This document shows, in pieces, positions 25,245-33,760 of a DNA stretch of 35,595 nucleotides. A program made the position numbers and the translations under genes. Every line of letters starts with the position of its first letter. Positions within the stretch are counted from its first letter, which is position 1. Source of the DNA: an uncultured Lachnospiraceae bacterium (lineage in GTDB: Bacteria > Bacillota > Clostridia > Lachnospirales > Lachnospiraceae); assembly GCA_934437985.1 (NCBI GenBank), contig CAKSBI010000023.1, positions 1 to 35,595 of the forward strand. The letters are read 5' to 3'. Below the pieces are notes generated by a model. That model did not search any database, was not told the origin of the DNA, and saw only the letters and a list, made by a program, of their open reading frames with translations.

Positions 25245-25991
25245 ATGTTAAAGGAAGATATATTACTTGAGCTTGAGCAGCACCGTTCCGGCTACATATC
25301 GGGTCAGGCGCTTGCAGGAAAATATGGAGTGTCACGTAATGCGGTATGGAAAGCTGTGAATGCCCTTAAAAAAGAAGGGTATAAGATTGAATCTGTTACG
25401 AACAGAGGTTATATATTGCGTGATGATGCGGATATTCTTTCACAGGCAGGAATAATGTCAAGACTTAAGGATGCCAGGGTGCATATCATTGTGCATGATA
25501 AGTTAGATTCGTCTAACAATGAAGCTAAAAGACTGCTTGCAGCGGACTGTGAGCTTGACAATACCATTATCGCATGCAATGAGCAGCTGAACGGACGTGG
25601 CCGTAATGGCAGCAGCTTTGATTCACCTGCCGGAAGCGGTGTATATATGACAGTTGTGTTCCGGCTGGATCAACCTGCCGGGAGTCCTGAATATGTTAAT
25701 AAAATAACCGCCGGGGCAGTTGCCGGGGCGGTAAGTAATCTGTGTGGTAGAGCAGTCTCTGTTAACCGGTCCGGTGGCATATACTATAATGATAACAAGA
25801 TCGGCGGGATACTTATTGAAGCAGTTACCGGCGTTGAAAGCGGGTATATCGGACACATTATTACAGGCGTCGGTATTGCTGCGGATATCCTGGACGTATC
25901 AAGAAATGATCTTATTGCTGCCATTACTGATTGTATTATATCAGTATATGAAGGCGGCGAAGGTTCCGGGTCACAATCACAGCTAAAATGA
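25245..25991 (+). CDS. birA: BirA-like protein: winged helix plus degenerate biotin-ligase domain
   Basis: BirA normally attaches biotin to carboxylases and, with biotinyl-AMP bound, represses biotin genes. The N-terminal winged helix (about 15-60: LAGKYGVSRNAVWKAVNALKKEGY) is intact. The ligase domain keeps SSNNEAKRL, GRGRNG (117-122) and SPAGSGVYM. However, the near-universal KWPND becomes NRSGG (174-178), losing the lysine that contacts biotin/AMP, and the GIGINVN segment reads GVGIAADI. The protein stops at 248 residues, without the ~50-residue C-terminal domain, and its last 18 codons are antisense to the end of bioY. It is probably a biotin-sensing regulator rather than a working ligase. 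That is inference; another ligase gene should then exist in the genome. Confidence 0.8.
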   Translation: MLKEDILLELEQHRSGYISGQALAGKYGVSRNAVWKAVNALKKEGYKIESVTNRGYILRDDADILSQAGIMSRLKDARVHIIVHDKLDSSNNEAKRLLAADCELDNTIIACNEQLNGRGRNGSSFDSPAGSGVYMTVVFRLDQPAGSPEYVNKITAGAVAGAVSNLCGRAVSVNRSGGIYYNDNKIGGILIEAVTGVESGYIGHIITGVGIAADILDVSRNDLIAAITDCIISVYEGGEGSGSQSQLK

Positions 25992-26469
25992 TTTTAATAA
26001 TATCCGGTATTATAAATGGGAATACGCACGTTGATAATACTGTCAGAATATCTGTACTGTTGCTTCCTGTATATATAAGAATATACCATACTGTACCAAA
26101 TGCGTAACATACTATTATTCCTATAGCCATGGATGCTGTAAGAATGAATAATCTGTTGCCCGGAATACGGCTGGCTGCCCACATAATAAGTGCGGTTAAT
26201 ATGAAGCCGATAAGATAACCGCCTGTAGGTCCAAGAAGTCTTGCGGGACCTCCGATAAAGCCTGAGAATACCGGCAGCCCTAAAGCCCCTAAAAGGATAT
26301 ATAAGCACACGGTAATTGTTCCGTCGCAGCCTCCGAGTACTCCGCAGGTAACGAATACCGCAAATGTCTGAAGGGTAATCGGTACGGTAAGCGGGATCGA
26401 TATCCATGAACACATAGTTATAATGGCTGTAAACATTGCGATTAATGCGATTCTTTCTGAACTGGTCAT
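25936..26469 (-). CDS. bioY: BioY, biotin ECF transporter S component
   Basis: A 177-residue hydrophobic protein with about six membrane segments. It carries the BioY core motifs: ISIPLTVPITLQTFAVF near residues 22-38, the LGLPVFSGFIGGPARLLGP block, and GPTGGYLIGFILTA. BioY binds biotin with high affinity and works alone or with the shared ECF energising module (EcfA, EcfA', EcfT), which is not in this window. It is the only minus-strand gene here. It overlaps birA tail to tail by 56 bases. Its promoter and BirA-like operator lie just upstream. ATG 26469 is preceded by a weak GAGGG. Confidence 0.94.
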   Translation of the reverse strand: MTSSERIALIAMFTAIITMCSWISIPLTVPITLQTFAVFVTCGVLGGCDGTITVCLYILLGALGLPVFSGFIGGPARLLGPTGGYLIGFILTALIMWAASRIPGNRLFILTASMAIGIIVCYAFGTVWYILIYTGSNSTDILTVLSTCVFPFIIPDIIKIILAVIVTRNLRRLHILI

Positions 26470-26521
26470 TTTTTTCCCTCATTTCTATAGTCTGCTTTTG
26501 CTAAGCACATAACCCATACTT

Positions 26522-26550
26522 ACTATATCATACCATCAATAAATTATCAA
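26522..26550 (-). promoter_or_regulatory. Promoter of bioY (minus strand)
   Basis: On the minus strand TTGATA (26550-26545) and TATAGT (26527-26522) are separated by 17 bases. Transcription would start near 26515, giving a leader of about 46 bases before the bioY ATG. Confidence 0.6.
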
Positions 26551-26575
26551 CCAAAACAAACATATAGGTGACAAT
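26544..26575 (-). promoter_or_regulatory. Candidate BirA operator overlapping the bioY -35
   Basis: Read on the minus strand, ATTGTCACC (26575-26567), 14 bases, then GGTTGATAA (26552-26544). This resembles the known BirA operator form TTGTnAACC - about 15 bases - GGTTnACAA, with one base missing in the first arm. The second arm covers the -35 box, where repressor binding would block RNA polymerase. The neighbouring birA-like gene supports the assignment. Confidence 0.5.
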
Positions 26576-26698
26576 AGAAACCCAATACTAATTTACAGAA
26601 TGATGTCACGGATAGATTTTGCTTGATTTTATGCCAAAAAAATAGTATTCTGAAATAAATATAATATTTTTCTGAACATAGAAGGAAGGAGTCAGATA

Positions 26699-27676
26699 AT
26701 GTTTGGACAGTTAATTGCAAAGCTGCGTGATAATCCCAAGGCATTAGTATTTACAGAGGGTACGGATGCTAGGATATTGGAAGCTTCTTCAAGATTACTG
26801 GCAAGTAATTTTGTATTGCCTGTTCTGGTTGGTAATGAGGAAGATATATTTAAGGCTTCGGAAGAGACCCGCTTTAATATAAAAGGTGCTAAGATATGTG
26901 ACCCGGAAAAGTATGAGCGTATGGATGAGATGGTTGACTTATTCTGTGAGCTTCGGAAAAGTAAGGGGGTTACCCCTGAACAGGCCCGTGAGATGTTATC
27001 AAAGCCTAATTATTTTGGAACCATGCTTGTTAAGATGAAGGAAGCAGATGCACTTCTTGGAGGGGCAACATACACAACGGCAGATACTGTAAGACCGGCA
27101 CTGCAGCTTATTAAGACAAGACCAGGCAGCAGTATTGTTTCTTCATGTTTTATTCTTGTCAGGGAACGCGCGACCGGTGACAATGAAGTGCTTGCCATGG
27201 CAGACTGTGCCATTAACATTAACCCTACAGAGGATGAGCTTGTTGAGATTGCAGCAGAGGCATCACGCTGTGCCAGACGTTTTGGAATTGACCCTAAGAT
27301 TGCATTCCTGAGCTATTCAACATTTGGCTCCGGCAAGGGTAAGGATGTTGATAAGATGAGGAATGCGTATGAGAAGACGAAGCTGAGGCTTCCTGATATC
27401 CCGGTTGAAGGTGAGATTCAGTTTGATGCGGCAGTATCGCCGAGAGTAGCGAGGAATAAGTGTCCGCAGTCAATTCTTGCGGGACATGCCAATACATTTA
27501 TATTCCCTGATATCAATGCAGGTAATATAGGATATAAGATTGCACAGCGTCTGGGCGGATTTGACGCCTATGGCCCTATACTTCTCGGGCTGAATGCACC
27601 GGTTAATGATCTGTCACGCGGCTGTAACGCAAGTGAGGTATATTCAATGGCTATAATTACTGCTGCACTCGCATAA
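26699..27676 (+). CDS. pta: Phosphate acetyltransferase
   Basis: A 325-residue PTA_PTB-family enzyme interconverting acetyl-CoA and acetyl phosphate, the first step of acetate production with ATP gain via acetate kinase. It has the short class I form without the N-terminal regulatory domain. Conserved segments include FTEGTDARILEA near the N-terminus, GGATYTTADTVRPALQ, SYSTFGSGKGKDVDKM, VEGEIQFDAAV and GYKIAQRLGGFDAYGP near the C-terminus. ATG 26699 follows GAAGGAAGGAG (26681-26691). A TATAAT at 26660-26665 may be the -10, but no good -35 is seen. ackA, the usual neighbour, is not adjacent. Confidence 0.95.
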   Translation: MFGQLIAKLRDNPKALVFTEGTDARILEASSRLLASNFVLPVLVGNEEDIFKASEETRFNIKGAKICDPEKYERMDEMVDLFCELRKSKGVTPEQAREMLSKPNYFGTMLVKMKEADALLGGATYTTADTVRPALQLIKTRPGSSIVSSCFILVRERATGDNEVLAMADCAININPTEDELVEIAAEASRCARRFGIDPKIAFLSYSTFGSGKGKDVDKMRNAYEKTKLRLPDIPVEGEIQFDAAVSPRVARNKCPQSILAGHANTFIFPDINAGNIGYKIAQRLGGFDAYGPILLGLNAPVNDLSRGCNASEVYSMAIITAALA

Positions 27677-27776
27677 TATGATACAGGCAGGTGTCAAAAG
27701 CAGACAGCAATGTAGCAGTATATTGAATATATTATATAATAATATCAGTGACTGATAAATTAAGGAGAACTTTAAG

Positions 27777-28706
27777 ATGGTTTATGACAATATTCTTGAC
27801 GCAATGGGCAATACTCCTGTGATCAAGCTTAACCGTATGGTTGATGATGATTCTGCAGACGTATATGTCAAATACGAGGGAATTAATGTAGGAGGGTCTA
27901 TTAAGTCAAGAACCGCTTACAATATGATACTTGAGGCAGAAAAGCAGGGAATAATCGGATCTGACACGATTATTGTAGAACCAACAAGCGGTAATCAGGG
28001 AATCGGGCTTGCACTTATTGGTGCCGTACGTGGATACAGGGTTGTTATCATTATGCCTGATTCGGTAAGTGAAGAGAGGCGTAAGCTCGTTAAGCATTAT
28101 GGGGCAGAGGTAATACTTGTCCATGATGATGGCGATATTGGAAAATGTATACAGGAATGCCTTAATACAGCTGTCAGGATGCAGGAAGAGAATCCGGATG
28201 TATATATTCCGCAGCAGTTTGAGAACCCGGCTAATCCGTTAGTCCATAAGTACCATACAGGCGTTGAGATACTCGAACAGATGGGAAGACCGATTCATGG
28301 CTTCTGTGCAGGAATTGGAACCGGTGGAACGATAAGTGGGATAGGTGAAGTGCTTAAGGCACTGAATCCGGACATTGAGATATGGGCTGTAGAACCTGAG
28401 AATGCCGCTATTCTTGCCGGGGGCAACATTGGAACACATCTTCAGATGGGCATTGGTGACGGACTTATACCGGGCAACCTCAATATGGATATATACAGCA
28501 ATATATTCATTGTAACAGATGAAGAGGCACTGCAGTCAGCTAAGGATCTTGCACGTAAGGAGGGTATTATGTGTGGAATCTCTAGTGGAACCAATGTATT
28601 TGCAGCGATTAAGCTGGCTAAGAAGCTTGGTAAGGGTAAGACGGTTGTAACAGTGCTTCCTGATACTGCCGAAAGATATTTCAGCACACCATTATTTGAT
28701 GATTGA
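27777..28706 (+). CDS. cysK: Cysteine synthase family PLP enzyme (CysK-like)
   Basis: A 309-residue fold-type II PLP enzyme. CysK makes cysteine from O-acetylserine and sulfide. K43 (GGSIKSRTA) is the predicted PLP lysine. GTGGTISG binds the PLP phosphate, PQQFENPAN and DTAERYFSTPLF are typical, and length matches CysK. Two signature positions differ from usual CysK: GSVKDR reads GSIKSR, and the substrate loop TSGNTG reads TSGNQG. The acetylserine acceptor preference is therefore uncertain; a related beta-replacement enzyme is possible. ATG 27777 has AAGGAG upstream. It follows pta by 100 bases and is followed by a small unknown gene after 25 bases. Confidence 0.85.
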   Translation: MVYDNILDAMGNTPVIKLNRMVDDDSADVYVKYEGINVGGSIKSRTAYNMILEAEKQGIIGSDTIIVEPTSGNQGIGLALIGAVRGYRVVIIMPDSVSEERRKLVKHYGAEVILVHDDGDIGKCIQECLNTAVRMQEENPDVYIPQQFENPANPLVHKYHTGVEILEQMGRPIHGFCAGIGTGGTISGIGEVLKALNPDIEIWAVEPENAAILAGGNIGTHLQMGIGDGLIPGNLNMDIYSNIFIVTDEEALQSAKDLARKEGIMCGISSGTNVFAAIKLAKKLGKGKTVVTVLPDTAERYFSTPLFDD

Positions 28707-28731
28707 TAATATAATTAAGGAGAGTTTGATA

Positions 28732-29112
28732 ATGAGCGAAAAGATAATACAGATATCACCAACAATGATTAAGGGAGTAGAGTACAATACTGAATTCCCA
28801 ACAGAGAGTGTTAATCTTACGGGATCACCGGAGTTTAAGATAATTACATTCCCGGATAAACCATTAGAGGGCTGTGTTGATGTAATATTTACAGCTAAGG
28901 ATACGGATGGTGACAGGGTAATGATCAGAATCCATACACGTACTGCAGTCAGGGTTAATTCTTTTATTGATAATTTTGATAACTTTATTGGGGAGAACTA
29001 TCTTACACCTATTATGCTATCTGTAAATGAGAAGATAAGACAGGTGTCATCAGCAGTTGGAATGACTATAAGAATAGAAAATTTCCCATTCAAGTACAAT
29101 GGAGAGGTATAG
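28732..29112 (+). CDS. Small protein of unknown function (126 aa)
   Basis: I do not recognise this protein with confidence. ATG 28732 has AAGGAGA at 28717-28723 and lies 25 bases after cysK, so both are probably on one transcript. An in-frame ATG at 28696 inside cysK has no site. There are no membrane segments, signal peptide or cysteine cluster (one Cys). The first ~75 residues alternate like beta strands (FKIITF, VDVIFTA, RVMIRIHTRTAV). They are followed by an amphipathic helix (MLSVNEKIRQVSSAVGM) and a last strand (IRIENFPF). This order faintly recalls SecB-like chaperones, a weak guess from layout only. Confidence 0.7.
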   Translation: MSEKIIQISPTMIKGVEYNTEFPTESVNLTGSPEFKIITFPDKPLEGCVDVIFTAKDTDGDRVMIRIHTRTAVRVNSFIDNFDNFIGENYLTPIMLSVNEKIRQVSSAVGMTIRIENFPFKYNGEV

Positions 29113-29239
29113 ACCGGGGTATGTTGTCACCATACATTAAGGTAACAATTATGGTATAATTCCCTGCAGTACATATATATAATAAGGGATGATATATAAT
29201 ACAAAGGAACAAAATATATAAGGACGGAGGTAATATACT

Positions 29240-31357
29240 ATGATTAAGAACATGAAACTGAGAACAAGTATTACAATTATGATTGCGGTTGTATCTATTG
29301 TATGTCTTGGATGTCTGTTCATCGTCTCAGATAATAACATGACTGATGTTACTAAGCAGACGGCAGAGAACAACATGGATACATCTATAGATGCTAAGAT
29401 CCAGACTGTTAATGAGTACATTAACAATGCAGAAGTGACGCTGCAGCAGTTTGCCAAGAGTGATGTGCTTAAGGCGTATGTTAAGGATCCTGAGAATGCA
29501 GAGCTTGCAAAAGCTGCCCAGGCTTATACGGTTGATTTTTATTCAACTATACCTGACTGGGAGGGTATCTATCTTGACACATGGGATTCTAAGGTTATTA
29601 CACATTCCAATCCTGACACACCTATATTTGGCAAGAATATGCGTGAGGGAGATTCCCTTAAGCTTCTCCAGGATCAGATGCTTGCCAACGCAGCAGAGGG
29701 CAAGGTATATAACCTTGGTATTAAGGCATCACCTGCATCGGGACTGCTTATCATGTCAATGTACACTCCTGTATATGAAGGTGACAAGACAATCGGTTTT
29801 GTTGGAGGGGCAACGCTTGCATCCGGTATGAAGGAGCTTCTTGATGAATCTGAAGTAACCGGATTTGATAATGTTACATATTCATTTATCAATACTAATG
29901 GTACGATAAAAGATGAAAATGACCAGGATAAAGAAGCACCGGTATATATTTTTGACAGTAATAAAGAGCTTATCAATACAGAGGTGCTTGAGCCGGGACT
30001 TCTGGATATTATTAATAACATTAAAGAATCAACGGCTGTAGACGATAACGGAGATGCTGTTCCGGCAAGTGGCAGTGTGGAGTATACTGCTGGGGATGGA
30101 GAAAAGTATTTCTCAGTATACAAGTCAATTCCTGAGAAGGGATGGGCGCTTGTAATTACAGATAAGTCATCGGAGGTTTATGCGGGTGCAACAAGGAACA
30201 GGGTTGTTCTTGGTATGCTTTGTGCAATTGCATTTATTCTAATCGTGGTTATTTCACATATCGCAATAAGATTTAACATTAAGCCGCTTGGAAGAGTTCT
30301 TAAGACTATTGAAAAGTTTAAGAATCTTGACCTTACTGAGGATGAGGGCATGAAGAAGTACATTGGTAATAAGAATGAGGTTGGACTTCTTGCTACTGCG
30401 GTGGATACGGTTTCAACAACATTCAGGGGAATAGTAAGTACACTTAGTGATTGTTCAGACTCCCTTTTGGGAAGCTCAGATACAATGACACTCACATCAA
30501 GGGAACTGTTAGACAGTATTGAGAATAATGCAGCAACAACTGAAGAGCTGTCAGCAAGTATTATCAGCACCAATACTTCAATAGATAACGTTACGACCGA
30601 GATAGCCAGGATGAATGAGATGGTTGATAACATAGAGCATAAGGTTAAAGACGGCAATGCTAAGAGCGGTAAGCTTATTGAGACTGCTGAAGCAATGAGT
30701 GAGATGGCAGATAAGACTCTTGAGAATAACGGAGTTAAGATTGCAACAACTAAGGCTAACATTGAAGATGCAATGAAGAATCTTCAGTCACTTGTTAAGA
30801 TTAACGAGATGGCAACACAGATTCTTGATATTACAAGCCAGACTAATCTTCTTTCACTTAATGCTTCCATAGAGGCTGCAAGGGCAGGAGAGGCAGGACG
30901 TGGATTTGCGGTAGTTGCCGGGGAGATTGGAAGTCTTGCAGACAGCTCGTCTAAGACCGTTAACCAGATCCAGAGTATCTGTGAGGAGGCTAATAAGAGC
31001 ATTGCAAGTGTGCGTGAGTGCTTTGAGGATATTATTACCTTCATGGAAGGTGATGTATCGGGTCAGTTTAAGGAATTTGCTGAGATGGCCAGGGAATACG
31101 GTGATGCAGTTAAGGATATTCAGGAAGCAATCGGTTCAATTGATGAATCATCATCAATGTTTGCAGAGTCTGTAACCAGCATTAAGGAGCAGGTTGAAGT
31201 TGTTAATTCTGCATCAAGTGATAATGCTGCCGGTGTTGAAGATATTATTATTAAGAATAATACAACAACAAGCACCGCAGATGCGATTATAACGATTGCC
31301 AATGAGAATCAGAATAATGCGGAAGCAATCAAGGATATTATTGCAAAGTTTAGCTAG
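29240..31357 (+). CDS. Methyl-accepting chemotaxis protein 1 (Cache-type sensor)
   Basis: A 705-residue transmembrane chemoreceptor that controls CheA. TM1 spans about 10-30 and an extracytoplasmic region about 31-318. The latter resembles a double Cache small-molecule sensor ([39 protein letters not shown]). TM2 is about 322-344, followed by a HAMP-like segment. The cytoplasmic hairpin tip ([24 protein letters not shown]) starts at L540. No CheR-binding pentapeptide is seen at the C-terminus. ATG 29240 has GGAGG upstream. TATAAT at 29155-29160 may be its -10, but no -35 is convincing. The gene ends in a strong terminator and is followed by a close paralogue. Ligand unknown. Confidence 0.94.
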   Translation: MIKNMKLRTSITIMIAVVSIVCLGCLFIVSDNNMTDVTKQTAENNMDTSIDAKIQTVNEYINNAEVTLQQFAKSDVLKAYVKDPENAELAKAAQAYTVDFYSTIPDWEGIYLDTWDSKVITHSNPDTPIFGKNMREGDSLKLLQDQMLANAAEGKVYNLGIKASPASGLLIMSMYTPVYEGDKTIGFVGGATLASGMKELLDESEVTGFDNVTYSFINTNGTIKDENDQDKEAPVYIFDSNKELINTEVLEPGLLDIINNIKESTAVDDNGDAVPASGSVEYTAGDGEKYFSVYKSIPEKGWALVITDKSSEVYAGATRNRVVLGMLCAIAFILIVVISHIAIRFNIKPLGRVLKTIEKFKNLDLTEDEGMKKYIGNKNEVGLLATAVDTVSTTFRGIVSTLSDCSDSLLGSSDTMTLTSRELLDSIENNAATTEELSASIISTNTSIDNVTTEIARMNEMVDNIEHKVKDGNAKSGKLIETAEAMSEMADKTLENNGVKIATTKANIEDAMKNLQSLVKINEMATQILDITSQTNLLSLNASIEAARAGEAGRGFAVVAGEIGSLADSSSKTVNQIQSICEEANKSIASVRECFEDIITFMEGDVSGQFKEFAEMAREYGDAVKDIQEAIGSIDESSSMFAESVTSIKEQVEVVNSASSDNAAGVEDIIIKNNTTTSTADAIITIANENQNNAEAIKDIIAKFS

Positions 31358-31407
31358 AGACTGATCGATAATAATATTAAAGTTATACTATATTAACTGT
31401 AGGAATG

Positions 31408-31453
31408 CAGCTACAGGCATGGACATACCAATGACATGCCTGTAGCTGTTTTT
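31408..31453 (+). terminator. Rho-independent terminator of chemoreceptor 1
   Basis: A perfect 14-bp stem, CAGCTACAGGCATG (31408-31421) with CATGCCTGTAGCTG (31435-31448), is followed by TTTTTA. It separates the two chemoreceptor genes into different transcripts. Confidence 0.9.
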
Positions 31454-31512
31454 ATGCCTGAAAAAGACTGTATTATGTATAGAATCAGGTGGCAGCAAAT
31501 ACAAAACTATTG

Positions 31513-31540
31513 TTGTAATATGTAATAAATGTGGTATAAT
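31513..31540 (+). promoter_or_regulatory. Promoter of chemoreceptor 2
   Basis: TTGTAA (31513-31518), 16 bases, then TATAAT (31535-31540), preceded by GTGG. It lies after the terminator of the first receptor. Similar GGTATAATT blocks precede chemoreceptor 1 (29153-29161) and the GH36 gene (33692-33700). Confidence 0.5.
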
Positions 31541-31602
31541 TAAAATAAAAATTAAACAATTAAAGGAGTCAGAGTTCTTTGATATTGAGGGAGGGAACGC
31601 TT

Positions 31603-33642
31603 ATGTTAAAGAATGTAAAACTAAGCACGAGTATTGTCATTATTGTTGCGGTTATTACAGGAGTAAGTATGCTTATCCTGTTTCTTGCATCAGATACTAA
31701 TATGACAACAGCAATGGAAACGACGGCAGAGGATAATATGATCACGTCGCTTAATTCCAAGACACAGATCATTGATGATTATGTTGACAGTGCGGAGCAG
31801 ATACTTAGTTCATTTGGTGCCAGCGGTGAATTAAGGGCATTTGTCAAGGATCCGTCTAATGCACAGTTAAAAACGGCAGCACAGTCATATAATGAGAGAT
31901 TCTACGAGGCAGCCGGTGATTGGGAAGGTATATATCTTGATACATGGGATTCAACGGTTATTACACATTCCAACCCAAAGGTTCCGGGAATGGTTATGCG
32001 TGAGGGAGATTCCCTCAAGTCTCTTCAGGATGGAATTCTTGGTGCCGATGGAGTGTATACTATTGGAATAGTTGTATCACCTGCCACAGGAGAGCTTGTA
32101 TTATCAATGTATTCACCTATTATGGATGGTGGCAAACCTGTTGGATTTGTTGGAGGAGCCAAGATGGCCGGAGGACTTAAGGAGCTGCTGGATGCTTCGG
32201 TTATTGAGGGGATGGAGAATGCTACATATTCACTTGTTAATGTTAATACAGGAACATATATATTTGACAGTAACGAAGAGCTTATTAATGCAGAGGTAAC
32301 AGATCCTTCTATTCTTGAGATGATCAATAATGTTAAGGATAATGAGGCAGAGTCCGGTAAGCAGGAATTCACAGGAGAAGATGGGGAGAATTATTTCTCA
32401 GTGTATAAGTCATTAGCAGACCGTGGATGGGTTCTTATTATAAAAGATACGACATCAGAGATATACGCGACGGCTGACCAGAACAAGCTTATACTTGGTA
32501 TACTGTGTATAGCAGCGGTATTGCTTATAATAATTGTTTCATATATATTTATCAGAATAAGTGTTAAGCCGCTTGGCAAGGTTGTTAATACAATTGACAG
32601 ACTTAAGAATCTTAATCTTTCTGATGATGAGCATATTAAGGGGTATGTCGGACGTAAGAGTGAGGTTGGACTTATTGCAACGGCAGTAGATTCACTTTCA
32701 ATTACATTCAGGGGAATTGTCAAGACACTTGTAGAATGCTCAGATTCACTTGCAGGAAGCTCTGATACAATGACCCTTACATCTAAAGACCTGTTAGACA
32801 GTATTGAGAATAATGCGGCTACAACTGAAGAGTTATCAGCAAGCATCATAAGCACCAATACTTCAATTGATAATGTTACATCAGAGATTGAAAGAATGAA
32901 TGAGATGGTTGGCAAGATTGAAGAAGAGGTTAAGGCCGGCAGTGATAAGAGTGTGAAGCTTATTGAAACCTCTGAGGCAATGAGCAGAATGGCAGATGCT
33001 ACACTGGATAGTAACAGCCAGAAGATTGAGACAACCAAGGCGAACATTGATGAGGCAATGAAGAATCTTCAGTCGCTTGTTAAGATTAATGAGATGGCAA
33101 CGCAGATTCTTGATATTACAAGCCAGACTAATCTTCTTTCACTCAATGCTTCTATCGAAGCTGCAAGAGCCGGAGAGGCCGGCCGTGGATTTGCGGTAGT
33201 TGCCGGAGAGATTGGAAGTCTTGCTGACAGTTCATCTAAGACCGTTACAGAGATTCAGAATATCTGTGAAGAGGCTAATAAGAGTATTGCAAGTGTGCGT
33301 GAGTGCTTTGAAGATATTATTACATTTATGGAAGGTGATGTATCAGGACAGTTTAAGGAATTTGCTGACATGGCTAAGGAGTATGGGGATGCAGTTAAGG
33401 ATATCCAGGAGGCTATCAGTTCAATTAATGATTCATCATCAAAGTTTGCTGAGTCAGTAGTAAGTATTAAGGAGCAGGTTGAAGTTGTTAATTCCGCATC
33501 AAGTGATAATGCAGCAGGTGTTGAGGATATTATCATCAAGAATAATACAACTACCAGCACAGCAGATGCAATTATAACAATAGCTAATGAGAATCAGAGC
33601 AATGCAGAGGCAATTAAGAGCATCATAGACAAGTTTAACTGA
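31603..33642 (+). CDS. Methyl-accepting chemotaxis protein 2 (paralogue of receptor 1)
   Basis: A 679-residue paralogue of the preceding receptor with the same layout: TM1 about 8-30, a Cache-like extracytoplasmic region, TM2 about 296-319, a HAMP-like segment and a signalling tip beginning at L514. The last ~190 residues are almost identical to receptor 1, while the sensor regions differ widely, including a ~26-residue shorter middle segment here. ATG 31603 was chosen because it aligns with the start of receptor 1 ([11 protein letters not shown] against [11 protein letters not shown]) and has GAGGGAGGG (31587-31595). A TTG at 31579 is less likely. The two receptors probably detect different ligands but feed the same kinase array. 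Confidence 0.94.
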   Translation: MLKNVKLSTSIVIIVAVITGVSMLILFLASDTNMTTAMETTAEDNMITSLNSKTQIIDDYVDSAEQILSSFGASGELRAFVKDPSNAQLKTAAQSYNERFYEAAGDWEGIYLDTWDSTVITHSNPKVPGMVMREGDSLKSLQDGILGADGVYTIGIVVSPATGELVLSMYSPIMDGGKPVGFVGGAKMAGGLKELLDASVIEGMENATYSLVNVNTGTYIFDSNEELINAEVTDPSILEMINNVKDNEAESGKQEFTGEDGENYFSVYKSLADRGWVLIIKDTTSEIYATADQNKLILGILCIAAVLLIIIVSYIFIRISVKPLGKVVNTIDRLKNLNLSDDEHIKGYVGRKSEVGLIATAVDSLSITFRGIVKTLVECSDSLAGSSDTMTLTSKDLLDSIENNAATTEELSASIISTNTSIDNVTSEIERMNEMVGKIEEEVKAGSDKSVKLIETSEAMSRMADATLDSNSQKIETTKANIDEAMKNLQSLVKINEMATQILDITSQTNLLSLNASIEAARAGEAGRGFAVVAGEIGSLADSSSKTVTEIQNICEEANKSIASVRECFEDIITFMEGDVSGQFKEFADMAKEYGDAVKDIQEAISSINDSSSKFAESVVSIKEQVEVVNSASSDNAAGVEDIIIKNNTTTSTADAIITIANENQSNAEAIKSIIDKFN

Positions 33643-33693
33643 TATTGTTTTTCCATAATTATTATAACAATATTCCATTGTTAGTGAGCTTGG

Positions 33694-33699
33694 TATAAT
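33694..33699 (+). promoter_or_regulatory. Likely -10 box of the GH36 gene
   Basis: TATAAT preceded by TTGG, about 60 bases before the GH36 ATG. No clear -35 lies 16-18 bases upstream. The predicted start of transcription (~33706) coincides with the start of a stable hairpin. Confidence 0.4.
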
Positions 33700-33704
33700 T
33701 TATG

Positions 33705-33737
33705 ATAGGCTAAGAACGATAAATGTTCTTAGCCTAT
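33705..33737 (+). other. Stable stem-loop: 5' leader hairpin of GH36 or weak terminator of receptor 2
   Basis: A 13-bp perfect stem, ATAGGCTAAGAAC (33705-33717) with GTTCTTAGCCTAT (33725-33737), has a 7-base loop. The following TATTATG is not a good U tract. It lies after the -10 box and 9 bases before the ribosome-binding site of the GH36 gene, so it may form at the very 5' end of that mRNA. It could also end the receptor 2 transcript inefficiently. Confidence 0.6.
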
Positions 33738-33760
33738 TATTATGTGGAGGAGATGTTTAT

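Noticed and set aside
25994..26482. Second minus-strand open frame overlapping bioY
   Set aside because: It is rich in Arg and Tyr, without domains, and in a different frame from the clear BioY protein, so it is a shadow.
29113..29239. Sigma-D type promoter in front of chemoreceptor 1
   Set aside because: No TAAA - 15 - GCCGATAA-like pair was found. Only a TATAAT without a convincing -35 is present.
30178..30762. Long minus-strand open frames within both chemoreceptor genes (also 32391-33047)
   Set aside because: They occur at the same places in both paralogues and reflect the codon pattern of the repetitive coiled-coil region. They are hydrophobic-looking only because of reverse-complement bias.
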